Shown: one piece after another, positions 50,961 through 63,010 of the stretch
Position numbering within the stretch: position 1 is the stretch's first letter
Layout: each line of letters begins with the position of its first letter
Assembly: GCA_001931905.2 (NCBI GenBank)
Contig: MSJI02000878.1
Location: 1-64,000 of the forward strand
From: Cladosporium sp. IMV 00045
Lineage: Eukaryota > Ascomycota > Dothideomycetes > Cladosporiales > Cladosporiaceae
Direction of reading: 5' to 3'
DNA length: 64,000 nucleotides
Program-made: the position numbers and the translations under genes
Notes under the pieces: generated by a model
The model's input: only the letters and a program-made list of their open reading frames with translations
Told to the model about the DNA's origin: nothing
The model's database searches: none

Positions 50961-52728
50961 ATGAAACATCGCGACATGCTTCCCTACCGACGTCTGGCCT
51001 TCCTGGCCGCGATTTCTTCTGTCGCACCCACATTCGCGCAACAATGGGGCGGAGGGAGCCAGGAGTACTGCTCAAATCAGAACACTGGCTCCGACTACAG
51101 TTCGGGTATGTCATCAATTCGGCTCTTGCGCAGCGCGCCGCCTCTTCAATCACGCGAGCTAACATTTCCCCAGTTTCCGACTCCGCCAACTCCTTCCAAG
51201 CCTGTTCCAACACTTGCAGCGACGGATACGCCTTTGCGATCGTACAATGGGAAAATTGCTGGTGTTCCAACTATATTCCCGCCGATCAGGGTGATACATC
51301 CGACTGCAACCAGAGCTGTCCGGGATACCCAGATGACAAATGCGGAAACCAGGACCAAGGCCTGTATGGATACGTTGCTCTCGGCCCTTCGCCATCTGGC
51401 ACCGCTGGCGGCGGATCGAGTAGCCAGGCTAGCAGTACGTCTGCCGCCTCTTCTACGAGCGAAAGGGTTAGTACTTCCACAACGTCGACTTCTTCGCGTC
51501 GGGAGAGGACCTCCTCGTCCCCTCCCACGTCCTTCTCTTCTTCCACCCCGGATTCTTCCATTTTTACCTCTTCTTCTTCCTCGGATCCTCCGTCCGAGAC
51601 TTCGAGTCCACGGACATCGTCAAGGACGTCTCCTCTAACACCCTCATCCCAGACGTCTTCTTCAGAGGCGACAACAACATCATCATCGCGGAGACCTTCT
51701 ACTTCTAGTTCTGATCCTCCCACCACTTCCGTGAGTCACCTTGCGATTCGCGACTACTGGTGGTCAATGTTCAATCTCTGGGCTTGTTTGGAATTTCCGA
51801 TGTCTCTGCTCGAAATTGTGCCACCATGGTTTTTATTGTTAACCGTGTCTATCAGCATGCTAATCAACTCTCATTATAGTCCTCTTCGTCCCGCACGCCT
51901 ACAACCTCCAGCACCAGCTCAACGCCACCTCCCGAAACCTCTTCCTCTTCTTCCACTATCGTTGAGGCACCTGTTATGACTTCTGACTCTAGCTCTTCAA
52001 TTCCTGAATCCGCCACTCCTTCGCCAGTGACCAGCACTCGCGTCGTCACCATCTCTGGAGAGCCCGTAACCGAAACAGTCACTTCAACACCCATGGTCGC
52101 ACCCGACCGCCAATCTGCCGAGACCGAATCGTCATCATCATCGAGCCTCTCTGGTGGCGCTATCGCTGGAGTTGTCATTGGCGTCCTCGCCTTCCTCGCC
52201 CTCCTGGCATTGGCTATTTTCCTCCTTTGGCGACGAAAACGCCAGGATCCCAAAAACCCACAGCATGGCTACCCAGAAATGTCCTCCCAAGGCGCCTCCC
52301 GCCGTCCGCGCCGCAACGTCAGCGTTCTTAGTAAAGTCGGCCTCCTCGCCCGTGGCCACGAAACCACCGAAGACGACAACAACGGCGAGCCCTCCTCCGC
52401 CGGCGCCGGCGCCAGCAGTGCACGCCACTCTGCCTTCTTCCCCACCGGATCTTCCCATTCCCACGGTCCGGAAGCTTCCAGCCCTCTCGGACCGCAAAGC
52501 CAGCAAAGCGGTAGTCTCTACCAGATGGACTCACGGCGGCATAGTAAGCCGTTCGTGTATGACCAACGCCTCAACCCCAGCGCGCTCTTCGCCAACGCCG
52601 AAGCGAACGGCAGTCGAATTTCTATGGCGGACAATACGGATTACAGCCGACCGCTGGACGGGCTCGGTGGCGGCAAGCTGCAGGTGCGCAACCCGGATCC
52701 TAGGGCAAGTTTTGAAAGCAGAGCTTGA
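50961..52728 (+). CDS. WSC-domain cell wall stress sensor
   Basis: WSC proteins are plasma-membrane mechanosensors feeding the cell-wall-integrity MAP kinase pathway. Three exons (50961..51105, 51174..51730, 51880..52728) keep frame and give 516 residues. A signal peptide (FLAAISSVAPTFA) is followed by one WSC domain at about residues 35-115 (QEYCSNQNTGSDYS, YAFAIVQWENCWCSNYIP, CPGYPDDKCGNQDQGLYGYV), crossing intron 1, with eight cysteines. A Ser/Thr-rich, probably O-mannosylated stalk of about 200 residues follows and is interrupted by intron 2. A single helix is at about 325-348 (AIAGVVIGVLAFLALLALAI) with stop-transfer WRRKRQ. The cytosolic tail is Ser-rich with NADYSRPLDG-like late motifs, as expected for Rom2-type coupling. 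The domain order is complete. Confidence 0.93.
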
Positions 52729-54039
52729 TCATGAGAGGGCTGAACTTGTTGCCCTTCGGCGGGGTTTCATTTTGTTGGGGATTCCTCCCGTTCTTTCTTG
52801 TTCATCTCTTTTGAAAAAACTTTGTTGATACCCTCATCTGGCTTGCTGTATGACGAAGAAACTGGACGAAAACACGCACACACAAACAAACACGGCACAG
52901 GCACAGGCATGGACTGACGGGACTTGGGAAGGGGATTGATTTTACGGTGTCTTTCGACATCTCTTTCACTTGCATATTATGAGCGATGGCGCTTCTTGTC
53001 TTCCTTTCTCTTCTTCTATGGGGTTCTCTTGATGGGCGAGAGAGGGACTTGTGCATAACTCGCCCTATTACCTTTTTCTTTTCTGTTCTTTCTTTTCTTC
53101 TTCCTGCCCTTCTTTCCCTATCTGTTTCTACCTTTAATTGCAAGGGACAAAACACGAGATGGGAATGGGGCGGGAGATCTCGATTGTATAACTTCCATTT
53201 CCTCTTTCTTTTCTTTCGCTGGTCATATATTTACTTTTCTTGACGAACAAGCAAACGGGTTGGGACATATTCACGTTCCTAAGAGAAGGGGGATGTAGAC
53301 TTCAGGAGACGTAAGATCTTTCACTTTCGGAAATGATACCTCCTTCGTTGAGCATATGGCGGATGGGAATGGACAAAAGGGACAAGGGAAAGGATATATA
53401 GCACTGAATCACGCAGAATGCAAAAAAGGCATTTAACATGAATATTTCCACAAGACGGCTCGAGATCGTTTCGTGCCTTTCTGCTCCCGGTTTGTTATTT
53501 CACCTCAGACCTGCTTCCACATTCACACCCACGTTCCGGAAAATGGAATGTTTCAGCAGAATAATAATATGCTCATTAAAGCTTTTCAGCCCTCTTCGGC
53601 TCGAGACTTCACAAACGAGTGGGGTCGGATGGCAGAGGTCGAGACGCGAGCCGAGGTTGTATGTCACTTCGTTACACTTATCTACATAAGATCACTGCGG
53701 CTGACCGCTATCCGAATGCACGGAGATTGATTGTTGTATATGATACATTTGCTCTGAAGGTCTGGTTGGGACCTCTACTTCTTACAAAAGGCGTCCTGTT
53801 CTAGAGGCTGATATCGACCTCGCTTAGGGTCAGCTTATTATTCGTTACATCTTACGCGTGGAGAAAAGTGAGACTCGGGTGGGATCATTACAGTTTCGCA
53901 TTCTCAGCTGAGAGTGTCGAGATAGATCGAAGACTTGTTGAAGGTCTCATAAGGACCTGCGTCCTGCCGGATCGATCTTTCACGAAGCGATTCTTGTTGC
54001 TCTATTTCACTCGATAGAAACGATAGAAAGACACCAACC
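52729..54039. other. 1.3-kb intergenic region
   Basis: WSC 3' flank and upstream of the acyl-CoA ligase. It is rich in TTTC/CTTT runs (53080-53230). No gene is supported. Confidence 0.5.
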
Positions 54040-55850
54040 ATGCCGCCTTTCCTCGCCACAGAACACCATCCGGTTCCCTCTAAGGATCTCCTCAGTTGGA
54101 CGTTCGATGACTTGCCTTACGATTGGGATGAGCCTGTTAGTCTCCCCCTCAAACCTCCTCAGCACAGCCATCAAACCATCCCGCTAACCCAAGCATCCAA
54201 GATCTACATCGACGCCCTCAACCCCTCCAACAACATCAGCGCCCGCCGCGCCCGCACCGCCATCCGCCAGCTGGCAGCGGGTTTCAAAGCCATCGGCTTG
54301 CAACCGGGAGACTGCGTCTGCATCCACTCCTTCAACGACATCTGGTATCCCATCTTCTTCCTTGGCGTTATTGCTGCGGGGGGAGTATATGCTGGTACTA
54401 ACCCGGCGTATACGGCTCACGAGCTGGCTCACGCTCTCAAGACTGCGAGGGTGAAGTACGTCCTCTCGCAGGAGGCGTTGTTGCAGCCCGTACTGAAAGC
54501 CGCGTCTGAAGTCGGCTTGAATGATGAGAAGGTCATTCTATTCAATCCCGGCCGCGAAGACGCGCACGCCGGTCGTTTGCAATGGAAGGACCTCTTCCAG
54601 CACGGCGAGGTCGACTGGCCTCGTTTCGACTCCCCGACCAAGGCAAAGAACACCACAGCCGCCCTCCTCTTCTCCTCCGGCACCACCGGCCTCCCCAAAG
54701 CCGCCATGCTCTCGCACCACAACTTCATCGCCCAGCACACCCTCGTCTACGAATCACCCCCGGTCCGACCATACAAAGCAATCCGCCTCGTCGCCCTGCC
54801 CATGTTCCACGCCGCCAGCGCTCCCGTAGCGCACACCACGCCCCTCCGCGCGGGCGAGAAATGCTACGTCCTGCCGCGCTTCGAGCTGGAAAACTGGTTC
54901 TGGGCGCACGAGAAATACGCCGTCACGGACGTGGCTATGGTTCCCCCCGTGACACTCATGGCGATCAACTCCCCTCTCAACCGGAAATACAGTCTCAAGT
55001 CTGCTAAAGCGGGACAGGTCGGCGCCGCGCCGCTGGACAAACACCCTCAAGCGCGCATGCAGGAGTTGCTCGGTGGAAAACCCCTCACGCAGGTGTGGGG
55101 CATGACGGAGACGAGCTGTATTGCTACGCGGTTTAGGTATCCGGGTTATGATGCGACGGGGAGTGTGGGCGTGCCGTTGCCGGGGTTGGATTTGAAGTTG
55201 GTTGATGAGGAGGGAGGGGATGTGACGGGTTTTGATACGAGGGGGGAACTGTGTGTGAGGGGCCCGACGGTTTTTAGGGGATATTTGAGGCCGGATGGGA
55301 GTGTGGACGAGAGCTGTTTTGATGGTGAGGGGTTTTTTAGGACGGGGGATGTGGCGTTTGTGGAGAGGAGGACGGGGCTGTGGTATATTGTTGATCGGAA
55401 GAAGGTAGGCAGTCTTGCCTTTTTCTTTTCTTCTTCTTGGGCGTTTTCTTGCTTTGCTTTGGAGAGTGGATTGCTGACGATCATGGGTTCTTGCAGGAAC
55501 TGATCAAAGTCCGCGGCTTCCAAGTCGCCCCGCCCGAACTCGAAGGCGTCCTCCTCAGCCACGCCAACATCGTGGACGCGGCCGTTATCGGCGTGCCGGA
55601 TCCGGTGAGGGAAGGGGACGAGCTTCCGCGCGCTTACGTCGTCCGCAGACCGGGCCAGAATGGGCCGACGGAGAAGGAAGTGCATGCTTGGATGAGGGAG
55701 AGGTTGGCGAGTTTTAAGATGTTGGAGGGGGGTGTGAGGTGGGTGGAGGCGATTCCGAAGAATGCTTCGGGGAAGATTCTGAAGAGGGTGTTGAGGGAGG
55801 AGGCGAAGAGGGAGATGAGTGAGGGGAAGGGGAAGGGGGCGAAGTTGTAG
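54040..55850 (+). CDS. 4-coumarate-CoA-ligase-like acyl-CoA synthetase, peroxisomal
   Basis: An AMP-forming ligase that activates a carboxylic acid to its CoA ester through an adenylate. Two exons (54040..55404 and 55497..55850) join in phase 0 to give 572 residues. The ATP-binding motif LLFSSGTTGLPKAAMLSH is at about residues 208-225. QVWGMTETSC and GELCVRGPTVFRGYL follow. The hinge and catalytic region reads FFRTGDVAFVERRTGLWYIVDRKK, continuing after the intron as ELIKVRGFQVAPPELE. The C-terminal lysine motif is PKNASGKILKRVL. The protein ends GAKL, a PTS1-type peroxisomal signal. Fungal enzymes of this type act on fatty or aromatic acids; the substrate cannot be read from sequence. The intron falls exactly at the hinge. 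Confidence 0.92.
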
Positions 55851-56510
55851 GGATTATACTGGATATGGGTTGCCTTGTCATGCTTGATCAAATTCAATGT
55901 CTGTGTTCGTCTCGATGTCTTGCATGTTTCGTCTTCAAGATAGGTTTCTTCGTTGTCCTTTTTCTCTTTTGCTGCATGACCAAGGCTGTGGTGTATATTC
56001 CTGGCGTCTTCCAATCTTCTGTGAAATTTAGTGAGAATACTTAGGGAGAATGCGAAGAACGGTATGCTTGGGAAATGGTAGGACTTTGGCTGGCGGATTA
56101 TATCTTACTGCACGGATAAAGCCGAGGTGTAGAAGTTTTTGTCTATCACATGTTCATGAAGACGTTGTTGTTGAAGTGTAGTCGTTTCTCCATTCACATG
56201 CTTCACATGCTAGCGCGGCTTCAGTTCCGCGCGTGCCTTCCTTTCTGGGGAGGCGAGGGAGGATGGCTGAGGACTTTCTGAATGAAGCCTACTTTGCTTT
56301 GCGACTTGACCACAACAACTCCCTCTCTCGCACTCTCAAACCTCTCGATTCTTACCCTTCCGCATCTCTCACCTCACCCTATCTCTACCGACACACCCAA
56401 AAACCTCCGATCCATGTTCCTATCCACCACCTGAAACAGGCACCAAGCGCACATCAATCGCGCCAGCCTTACCATCACTTTTCGCGATCCTTTCGCATTG
56501 CGCCGCCACA
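55851..56510. other. Intergenic region, about 660 bp
   Basis: Acyl-CoA ligase 3' flank and promoter of the RING/SR gene. The frame 56233-56601 overlaps the next start in another frame and is not supported. Confidence 0.5.
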
Positions 56511-59500
56511 ATGGCCGCAACGCTCAACGAAGACGAGCTTAGTCTCGCTGCGTAAGGAACATCGCGCCTTCAAGTACCGGCCACAAGCTAATAGTAAATA
56601 GCACCCTCGTCCCAGAGGAGATCCCGGCGAAGCTGCGCTGCGGCCTCTGTAATCTAGTCGCCGTCAACGCTGTGAAGCTGCCCTGCTGCGAAACATCCAT
56701 CTGCGACAAATGTAAGCGTCACCCGCCCTCCATGCGACCGCGAATTATGCGCGCCAGTACTCATCGATCCCCAAGGCCAGGCAGAATTACCAAACCAATG
56801 CTCCATTTGCGATCACCAGCCCGTATCGTCAGATGTCTGCACGCCTATGAAGAGTCTGCGCATGACCATCAAAGCACACTTGAAGACTGAGCTCAAGAGG
56901 CGGATCGCACAAACGAGCACCAGTAGCGCTACCCCCGCTGCTGCTGCACCTACACCCACTCCGGCGCCCGGCGAAACTCCCACGGTCGCCGAAGACACCT
57001 CCGCAATCGCGAATACGCAGGAAGCTGCTAATCCTGGCGCCATCACCGATGCTACTGTGGAAGCTGCCAACAATGAGAGCGCTGTTGCGCCGAGTATTGA
57101 GGAAGGCGATGCGCTACATGAGAACGTATGTATACTATGATTTTATGAAGCTTTCGAGCTTCACGGCTAACAGGCATATCAGTCTACCGCCGAGGATCAG
57201 CAGATGACTGGCACCCAAGCTGATGAAGACTTCATTGACGATGACCCGGGCGATAAGAGCGATGTGGAGATCATTACTGAGATACAAGAAACGGACCAGA
57301 ATGAAGAAGAGTCCTACGGCGCAGCAGAAGAAGCCAATCAGCAGCAAATGGATACCTCCGAAGGAAATATGCAGCAAGCATATGGCATGAACCAACAACA
57401 GCCAGGATTCGGCAACATGGATTTCAACAACTCCATGCAAGGCTTCAATCCTATGATGGCCATGCAGAACAACATGGGAATGCCTGGCTTTGGTATGGGT
57501 ATGCCGAACATGATGGGTAAGAGATACCACCACCAACAACAACGCTATCCCCGCTTTCCCCAACAACTGAGACGTCCTCCAGGCATGCCTATGGACCCAT
57601 CCATGATGATGGGCAACAACTTTGGCGGAATGGGAGGTATGAACATGGCTTCAATGATGGGCGGCGGTGGGTACGGGGCTGGCATGCACGGCATGGGCAT
57701 GAACCAAGGCTTTGGCATGAACGGCAGTGGTGGATATAACCGAGTCGGCAATCACTACAACCAGCAGCCCTTTCATCCCAATGCTCGTGGCTTTAATCGT
57801 CCGTATGGCCGTGGCTTCCGCGGTCGTGGTGGGTATGGCTTCGGCCGTGGCCGTGGCGGCGGCTTCAACCAGTTTGGTCCTGGCCCTGGTGGCTTCAACC
57901 AAGGCTTTCACAATGGCATGCACAACAATGGAATGCACCCGAACCATCAGCAGCAGGGCTTCCACGCGCAGCAGCAACAGCAGCAGTTTGGCATCAACCA
58001 GCCTTCTGGCGAATCCGGCGCGACCGAGCCTGGTGCAGGCAGCGGATCGCCCAGCTATGAGGCCATGGAGACCGCCGACGGGGAGCCAGGCGATTCCAAT
58101 GGTGAAGCCAATGAAGTCCACGGCTCCGGAGCAGACGGGCCAGATGCTACTACTAATCAAGCAGGTGGCGACGAAGAAACTAACGCAGGCGAAAACGAGG
58201 GCGTTTCGGATTTCCAGGACGACGGATCGCAGAACCAGGAGCCGGTTGCGGATCCACATCTTCAGCGTGAGTTTATTCCTCTGTTAAGTCATTTTCGCGG
58301 GAAAGGGTTCGATATGGAGGGGGTGGAGAAATGGCTGGGGGTGTGGGAGGAGCCAGTGCCACCAGTGAAACGCAAGCGCAAGAGACGGAAACGTCGTCAA
58401 GAGTTGGATCATGGAGGGCTTGGTCGTGGAGAAGTTGGTGGTGAAGAAGTTGGTGGTCAAGAAGTTGGTCATGGAGAAGTTGGTCGTGGAGAAGTCGGTC
58501 GGGGAGAACTTGGTTGTGGCGGAGGGATTCAGGAAACGATTAATTATGCTGACTTAGGGAAAGACGCCTTGGCCAATCCTGGTCATGCGACACAGGGCAA
58601 CTTCGACGCTACTACCGGCTTCTATGGAAACCCGATGCAGCAATTCGGATATTCAGAATACGACAGTTATGCTGGTTTCAACGGACCTGGTGCTTACGGC
58701 AATCAATTCAACGGCAATCAATTCAACGCCGCGTCCAACATGCATCAACCCGCTCCGCCATCTAACGCTCCCACTGGCCCGAAAGCTATGCGCGCGGGCC
58801 TGCCCAACAGTGGCTGGTACTCTCGCCCGCAGGTAAGTCAGACCCCAAGCTTTGCGAACGCCAACCCGTCCGTTGAGCCGGTTGGAGAGCAGGGTGGGCA
58901 AGGGTCTGTACGTGGGAGAAGCGCCGAGAGGGAAACGCAGGATGATGAGCGTGATGAGGGTGCTTCGAGGGAGAGGTCCCATCACAGGAGCAGGAGGCAA
59001 CGCCACAGGGAGGGGGAGGACGATTACGAGTCGGATGCGACCTACGAAAGACGCAGAGAGCGCCGCAAGCGCAGGGAGAGAGAGCGCCGTGACGAAGATC
59101 GTGACTCAGGCCGCGGCAACGGTAGAGCTAGAAGCAGATCCGCATCTCCGACCGACGATTCTTCACACCGCCGCCGTCGCCACCGCGATGGACGCTCTCG
59201 CCGCGATCGCAGTCGCGAAAAGCGCAGAGGAGGCCGCGAAGACGCCAACAACGGCGAAACCGACTCCCGCCGCAGCAACCGACGCAGCCGTCGCGAACGC
59301 GATGATGAAGACGACTCCTCGCGCGCTAAGGACCGCGGCATCCGTCGTAGCTCACGCAGACGCCACGAAGACCAGCGTTCGTCCAGACACAGCCGCCGCA
59401 GTAGCCGTGACCGCATCAGCACTCGCAGCGGCGCCGTCCAGGCTCCAGACGACGGGATCGGCATGAGAATCAGGGGCGCGAGCTCGACGAGCCGTCAAAA

Positions 59501-59780
59501 TATGGGTCCTCCAAACCTCGACGGGGCCATGGACGGGGCCAGGGATCCGTACGCCGCTGAGCGCGAGCGCCATAAGCAAGAGCGCGCGCTCAGGGAGCAG
59601 CAGAGACGCCAGTCTTCGCACGGTACGGGTGCGTCGAAGCGTGGCAGAGAGGATGAGGACGGCGATGAGGGTGGTGGCAGGAGGCGCAAGCATGGCGGTC
59701 GCTCGCGCCAGATCGCCGCTAGGTATGAGGGCGAGATTGGCGATGGGGAGAGGGAGAGGGAGGCGGGGAGATGGCGTTGA
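56511..59780 (+). CDS. RBBP6/Mpe1-like RING protein with RGG and SR regions
   Basis: Four exons (56511..56551, 56602..56711, 56776..57125, 57183..59780) keep frame and give 1032 residues. The RING-like domain at residues 26-64 has paired cysteines C27-x2-C30, C42C43, C48-x2-C51 and C59-x2-C62 (LRCGLCNLV, KLPCCETSICDKC, CSICDH), the arrangement seen in RBBP6/Mpe1 polyadenylation factors. Here the usual N-terminal DWNN and zinc knuckle are absent. Then come an acidic Ala/Pro/Glu-rich segment, a Met/Gly/Asn-rich low-complexity region, RGG-type repeats (GRGFRGRGGYGFGRGRGGGF), a pentapeptide array, and a C-terminal Arg/Ser/Glu-rich tail (RSRSAS, SRRSNRRSRRERDDEDD). This suggests an RNA-processing ubiquitin ligase. 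A perfect donor (CAGGTAAGT) at 58830-58838 may allow alternative splicing. Confidence 0.85.
58404..58523 (+). repeat. 15-bp coding tandem array (eight units)
   Basis: Eight 15-bp units of the type GTTGGTCGTGGAGAA encode pentapeptides LDHGG, LGRGE, VGGEE, VGGQE, VGHGE, VGRGE, VGRGE and LGCGG inside the RING/SR protein. The tract directly follows a basic stretch, KRKRKRRKRR. Confidence 0.85.
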
Positions 59781-60734
59781 GGACTTGGTGAAAGTCAAAG
59801 AGCATGATGTCGAATTTCCTCCTCACTACTTGGCACTCGAACAGGGCTCTCTGATCGCACCTGGCTGGAGTTCGGTCAGCATACACATTTGCACACTCAG
59901 TTGGCCTTCACTGCCATTCGATTTCTGGTCTCAGTACGAACATCAAGCATCAAAAGTACCAAAAAAACGGATGCTCGAACGGTTCTTTCCTCCTGTTTGA
60001 ACACTGGCTTCAGGGTGGATGTCGACTAATCAAGCACCAAATCAAAGCAAAAATGGATGCTCGAATGTGATTTTCGTTTTCTTCGAAGGCTGGCCTCGGG
60101 ATGAACCCCAAGAATCCAAAAACCAAAACTTGAATCCTCGAATGGTCTTTCTCTGACGTTCGATTGTCGGCCTTGGGACGAAGCTCAAGAAATCAAACCC
60201 ACCAAAAACAAAATCCTCAAACAGCATTTTCCACTTCTTTAATTACCGGCTTCAGGACGAACATGGGCCAATCAAACACCAAGATCAAATCATCAACTTC
60301 GAAACCACCAAAAAAGCAAAACTCAGTCATCGATCGGCTCTTTCCCCTTTCCATCGATGGCCTCAGGATGGTCACCACATTTTCAAAAAACAATGCATCC
60401 TCGAATGTCATTCCCTTCTCTGATTGTTGGGCCCAGGACGAACATAACGAAGCAAGAACACCAAAAATTGCATCCTTGAAACTCGTTCTGGTCTTTTCCT
60501 TGGAACCAAGGACTTCTTTCAGGCGCCATTCATGTTTTGCATAGCATGCTCTCTCATGCATTCCACTGTTGTACGATTACTGTCAAGCATGGACGAAAAG
60601 CCTTCGGGCAAGAGGAGCGAATGTCCACACACACTGTAATGAAATGAAAAAGGTTAACCACCAGCTTGTTCAAGTTTCTCACTCGTCTGTGTTGCCTTGA
60701 TGTTTCTGCGCCGAGCCGCGTCTACTGACTTGAC
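59781..60734. other. Intergenic region dominated by a tandem array
   Basis: This lies between the convergent RING/SR and 2OG-oxygenase genes. Most of it is the degenerate array listed separately; the remainder (60530-60734) has nothing recognised. Confidence 0.55.
59911..60527. repeat. Degenerate tandem repeat, period about 77-86 bp
   Basis: A shared anchor like TGGCCTCAGGACGAACAT recurs near 59925, 60005, 60091, 60168, 60247, 60358 and 60428, with a last weak copy near 60514. Each anchor is followed by an A-rich part (AATCAAACACCAAAAA), then TGGATGCTCGAATG-like and a T/C-rich part (TTTTCCTC). Spacings are 80, 86, 77, 79, 111 and 70 bp; the 111-bp unit carries an insertion. Copies are diverged, so the array is old. 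Confidence 0.75.
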
Positions 60735-61975
60735 CTACTCATAGTACTTGACCACCTTGACGCCACCCACGACCTCCTCTTCCTTAGGCACACCTTCGCC
60801 AGCACGCTTCTTCGCTGGGTCCCAATTCCCCTTCACCCTCGCCTTCACCCAATCGCCAGCCTTAACACCTTCCCTCTCATGATCATCATCCCCCTTCAGC
60901 CCAAGCCTCCTAAGCAACGGACTGTCCACAGTCTTCAAGTCCAAATCATGCGCCGGTCTCAAAAAGTACAACAAACCCAACCGATCCAAATGCGCCTGAT
61001 CCTCCGGCGGCGCCACAACCCGGTGCACACTCGACTTCAAATACCCATTCGTCCAGAACTGCAGCACATCCGCGATATTCACCGTGATCGACCCCGGATA
61101 CGGCTTCACCCACTTCCACGCCCCGTCCGGAGCCAGAATCTGCAGCGCCGCTATCGGCTGCCGGAACAAAAGCGTCAACGACCCAAAATCCGTATGTCCC
61201 TTGCTGTAAACACCCTGGAACCGCGCATTCTCCTCCTTCGAGCGCGCGTGGTAAATCATATACCGCAAGTGGCAGTCCGAGACATCTTCATACTCGTGCC
61301 CCCGACTCAGCGCGTCTTCCGGCATCTCCAACACGAGCGCTATCAGCCTGAGCAGCTTGCGCACCGTGTCTTGCGCAATGTGGCGCTGGAACCGCTCGAT
61401 TTCTGCGCGGTGCTGGTTGATTATCTCCGGGTGCGAGCGGGTCAGTTCGGGCGTGAATTTGAACACGTTGTACATTTCGATGTTGTCGCGGAGGCCGGGG
61501 AAGACTTCGATGGAGCCTTCGGGTCGGTAGCCGGAGTAGTTTCCATGCTCGAGGTCGGCGCGGTAGCGCAGTTTTTCTTCGACGGGGAGGGCGAAGAGGT
61601 GCTTGCCGATGGCGAATTGCTGGTCGATTTCGGTTTGAGTGAGGCCGAAGTTGGTGATGTAGCTGATTTGGTTGGAGTTAGTGATGATGTGAGATATTTT
61701 GGGGGTAAAGGAGAGAAGTGATGCCTACAAGAAACCGACTTTGTGCACGGCTTCGTCGAGTTGTTTTGCCAGTCTTTCTTTGCCGCCTGGGATGTCGTAT
61801 TGGGATAGGTCGAGGGTGACGAGGTCGGCCCAGTCCACTGCCGTCAGTATTAGTTTAGTTCATACATGGGATTAATGGGGCGAGGGATAATCTGACGCTC
61901 AGTCTTGGATTCTTCAGGCTGGTGATAAGTTGGTAGCACGTTTGAGGCCGGTGCGGTTTGTACTTCCGTAGCCAT
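60735..61975 (-). CDS. 2-oxoglutarate/Fe(II) dioxygenase, isopenicillin-N-synthase-like
   Basis: Three exons, complement(61897..61975), (61729..61837) and (60735..61662), with 59- and 66-bp introns keep frame and give 371 residues. The N-terminal DIOX_N part begins DWADLVTLDLSQYD and continues DEAVHKVGF-FYITNFGLTQ across intron 2. The 2OG-oxygenase core has the iron ligands H219 and D221 (GHTDFGSLTLLF) and H276 (SSVHRVVAPP). The downstream RLGLLYFLRP is at the usual place of the cosubstrate arginine region. GYRPEGSIEVFPGLRDNIE is a typical family segment. Such enzymes hydroxylate or cyclise small molecules; the substrate is not evident and no biosynthetic cluster surrounds it. The start at 61975 precedes a short polar leader. 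Confidence 0.9.
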
Positions 61976-63010
61976 GATGATGTTTTCGATCAATTGATTG
62001 ATATCGTTTCTTTCGAGATGGGTAGAAGAGAAGGAGAGACATCAGTCGTTCAGAGATGAAGGTCATTGATCATCCTACAAGCTCCTCATCAGAGCTCAAG
62101 AAAGGTTCCGGCACCATCCTCCGAACAACTCACCCAGGTCTGCCCCTCACCTCACCTCACCATGCGATGAATCTTATTCCCGAGACCAAACGATGCCTGC
62201 CATGCGACTCACGCGTGGGCCGGACGTATGCACGAATCGTAGTTGATCGCGATTTGGTTTCTTGGATTCTCCTTTGCGCAATATCTGCTGAAGCATGGGC
62301 TGAAGTGATAGGTGAGCGGGGAAATGTCGGTCCTGCAGGCTCGTAGCACGCCATATCTACTTCGATGCATATCGAGCTGTCAATGATGTTTCGTGATAAG
62401 CGGTGCTGATTGTATCATTTCCTCGTTGGATTGAGAGGGGCTTACTTGTTCTTTCAGGTGTTGTGCATGGAGAAGGTGTATCTACGTCGTTGTCTCGATT
62501 GATGGCAGAGCATAAAAGCGCTAGTGGTTTATGAGAACAAGAAATGAAGGATGCTAGAGCAGATGCAAAGTATTAGTTCACATTCGGACACTATGAGCAG
62601 TTTGCAAGACAGTACCCATCGCAAGAAGTAGAAGCTCTCTCAGCAATCAATGGCGATATGTCAGCGTCTTCAACAAGTCGCTATTGCGTGTGCTTTGGAG
62701 CTCCACTTTCGATGCTCACCACTATCGCGGGCACGCAAGACGAAAACTAAATTGATCTTACAAGTTGATGTCGTTGGCTCCCGATTGATGTACATCAAAT
62801 GGGTCGCTCACGCTTTTCTGGTGCATTCGACAATTGATTGCCGGCTGTTGAGTATATGCTTCTGGTTCCTCTACGCCATCTAGTGCTTTTGTTATATCTT
62901 CGCTTCCTGATTTCTTATTTGAATGTTTTGTATCTAGGATGTTCATCCTGTTCGTGCCCATGATCTATCACTTGAATCTCCTTCGCGACTGACCTGAACA
63001 TCTATGACAG
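61976..63010. other. 1-kb region upstream of the truncated transporter
   Basis: The N-terminal half of an MFS transporter would be expected here, but no frame encodes recognisable MFS helices 1-5. It holds the oxygenase promoter at its left end. The right end has a good branch-site and acceptor pair (CTGACC, then ATGACAG at 63010). Confidence 0.5.
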
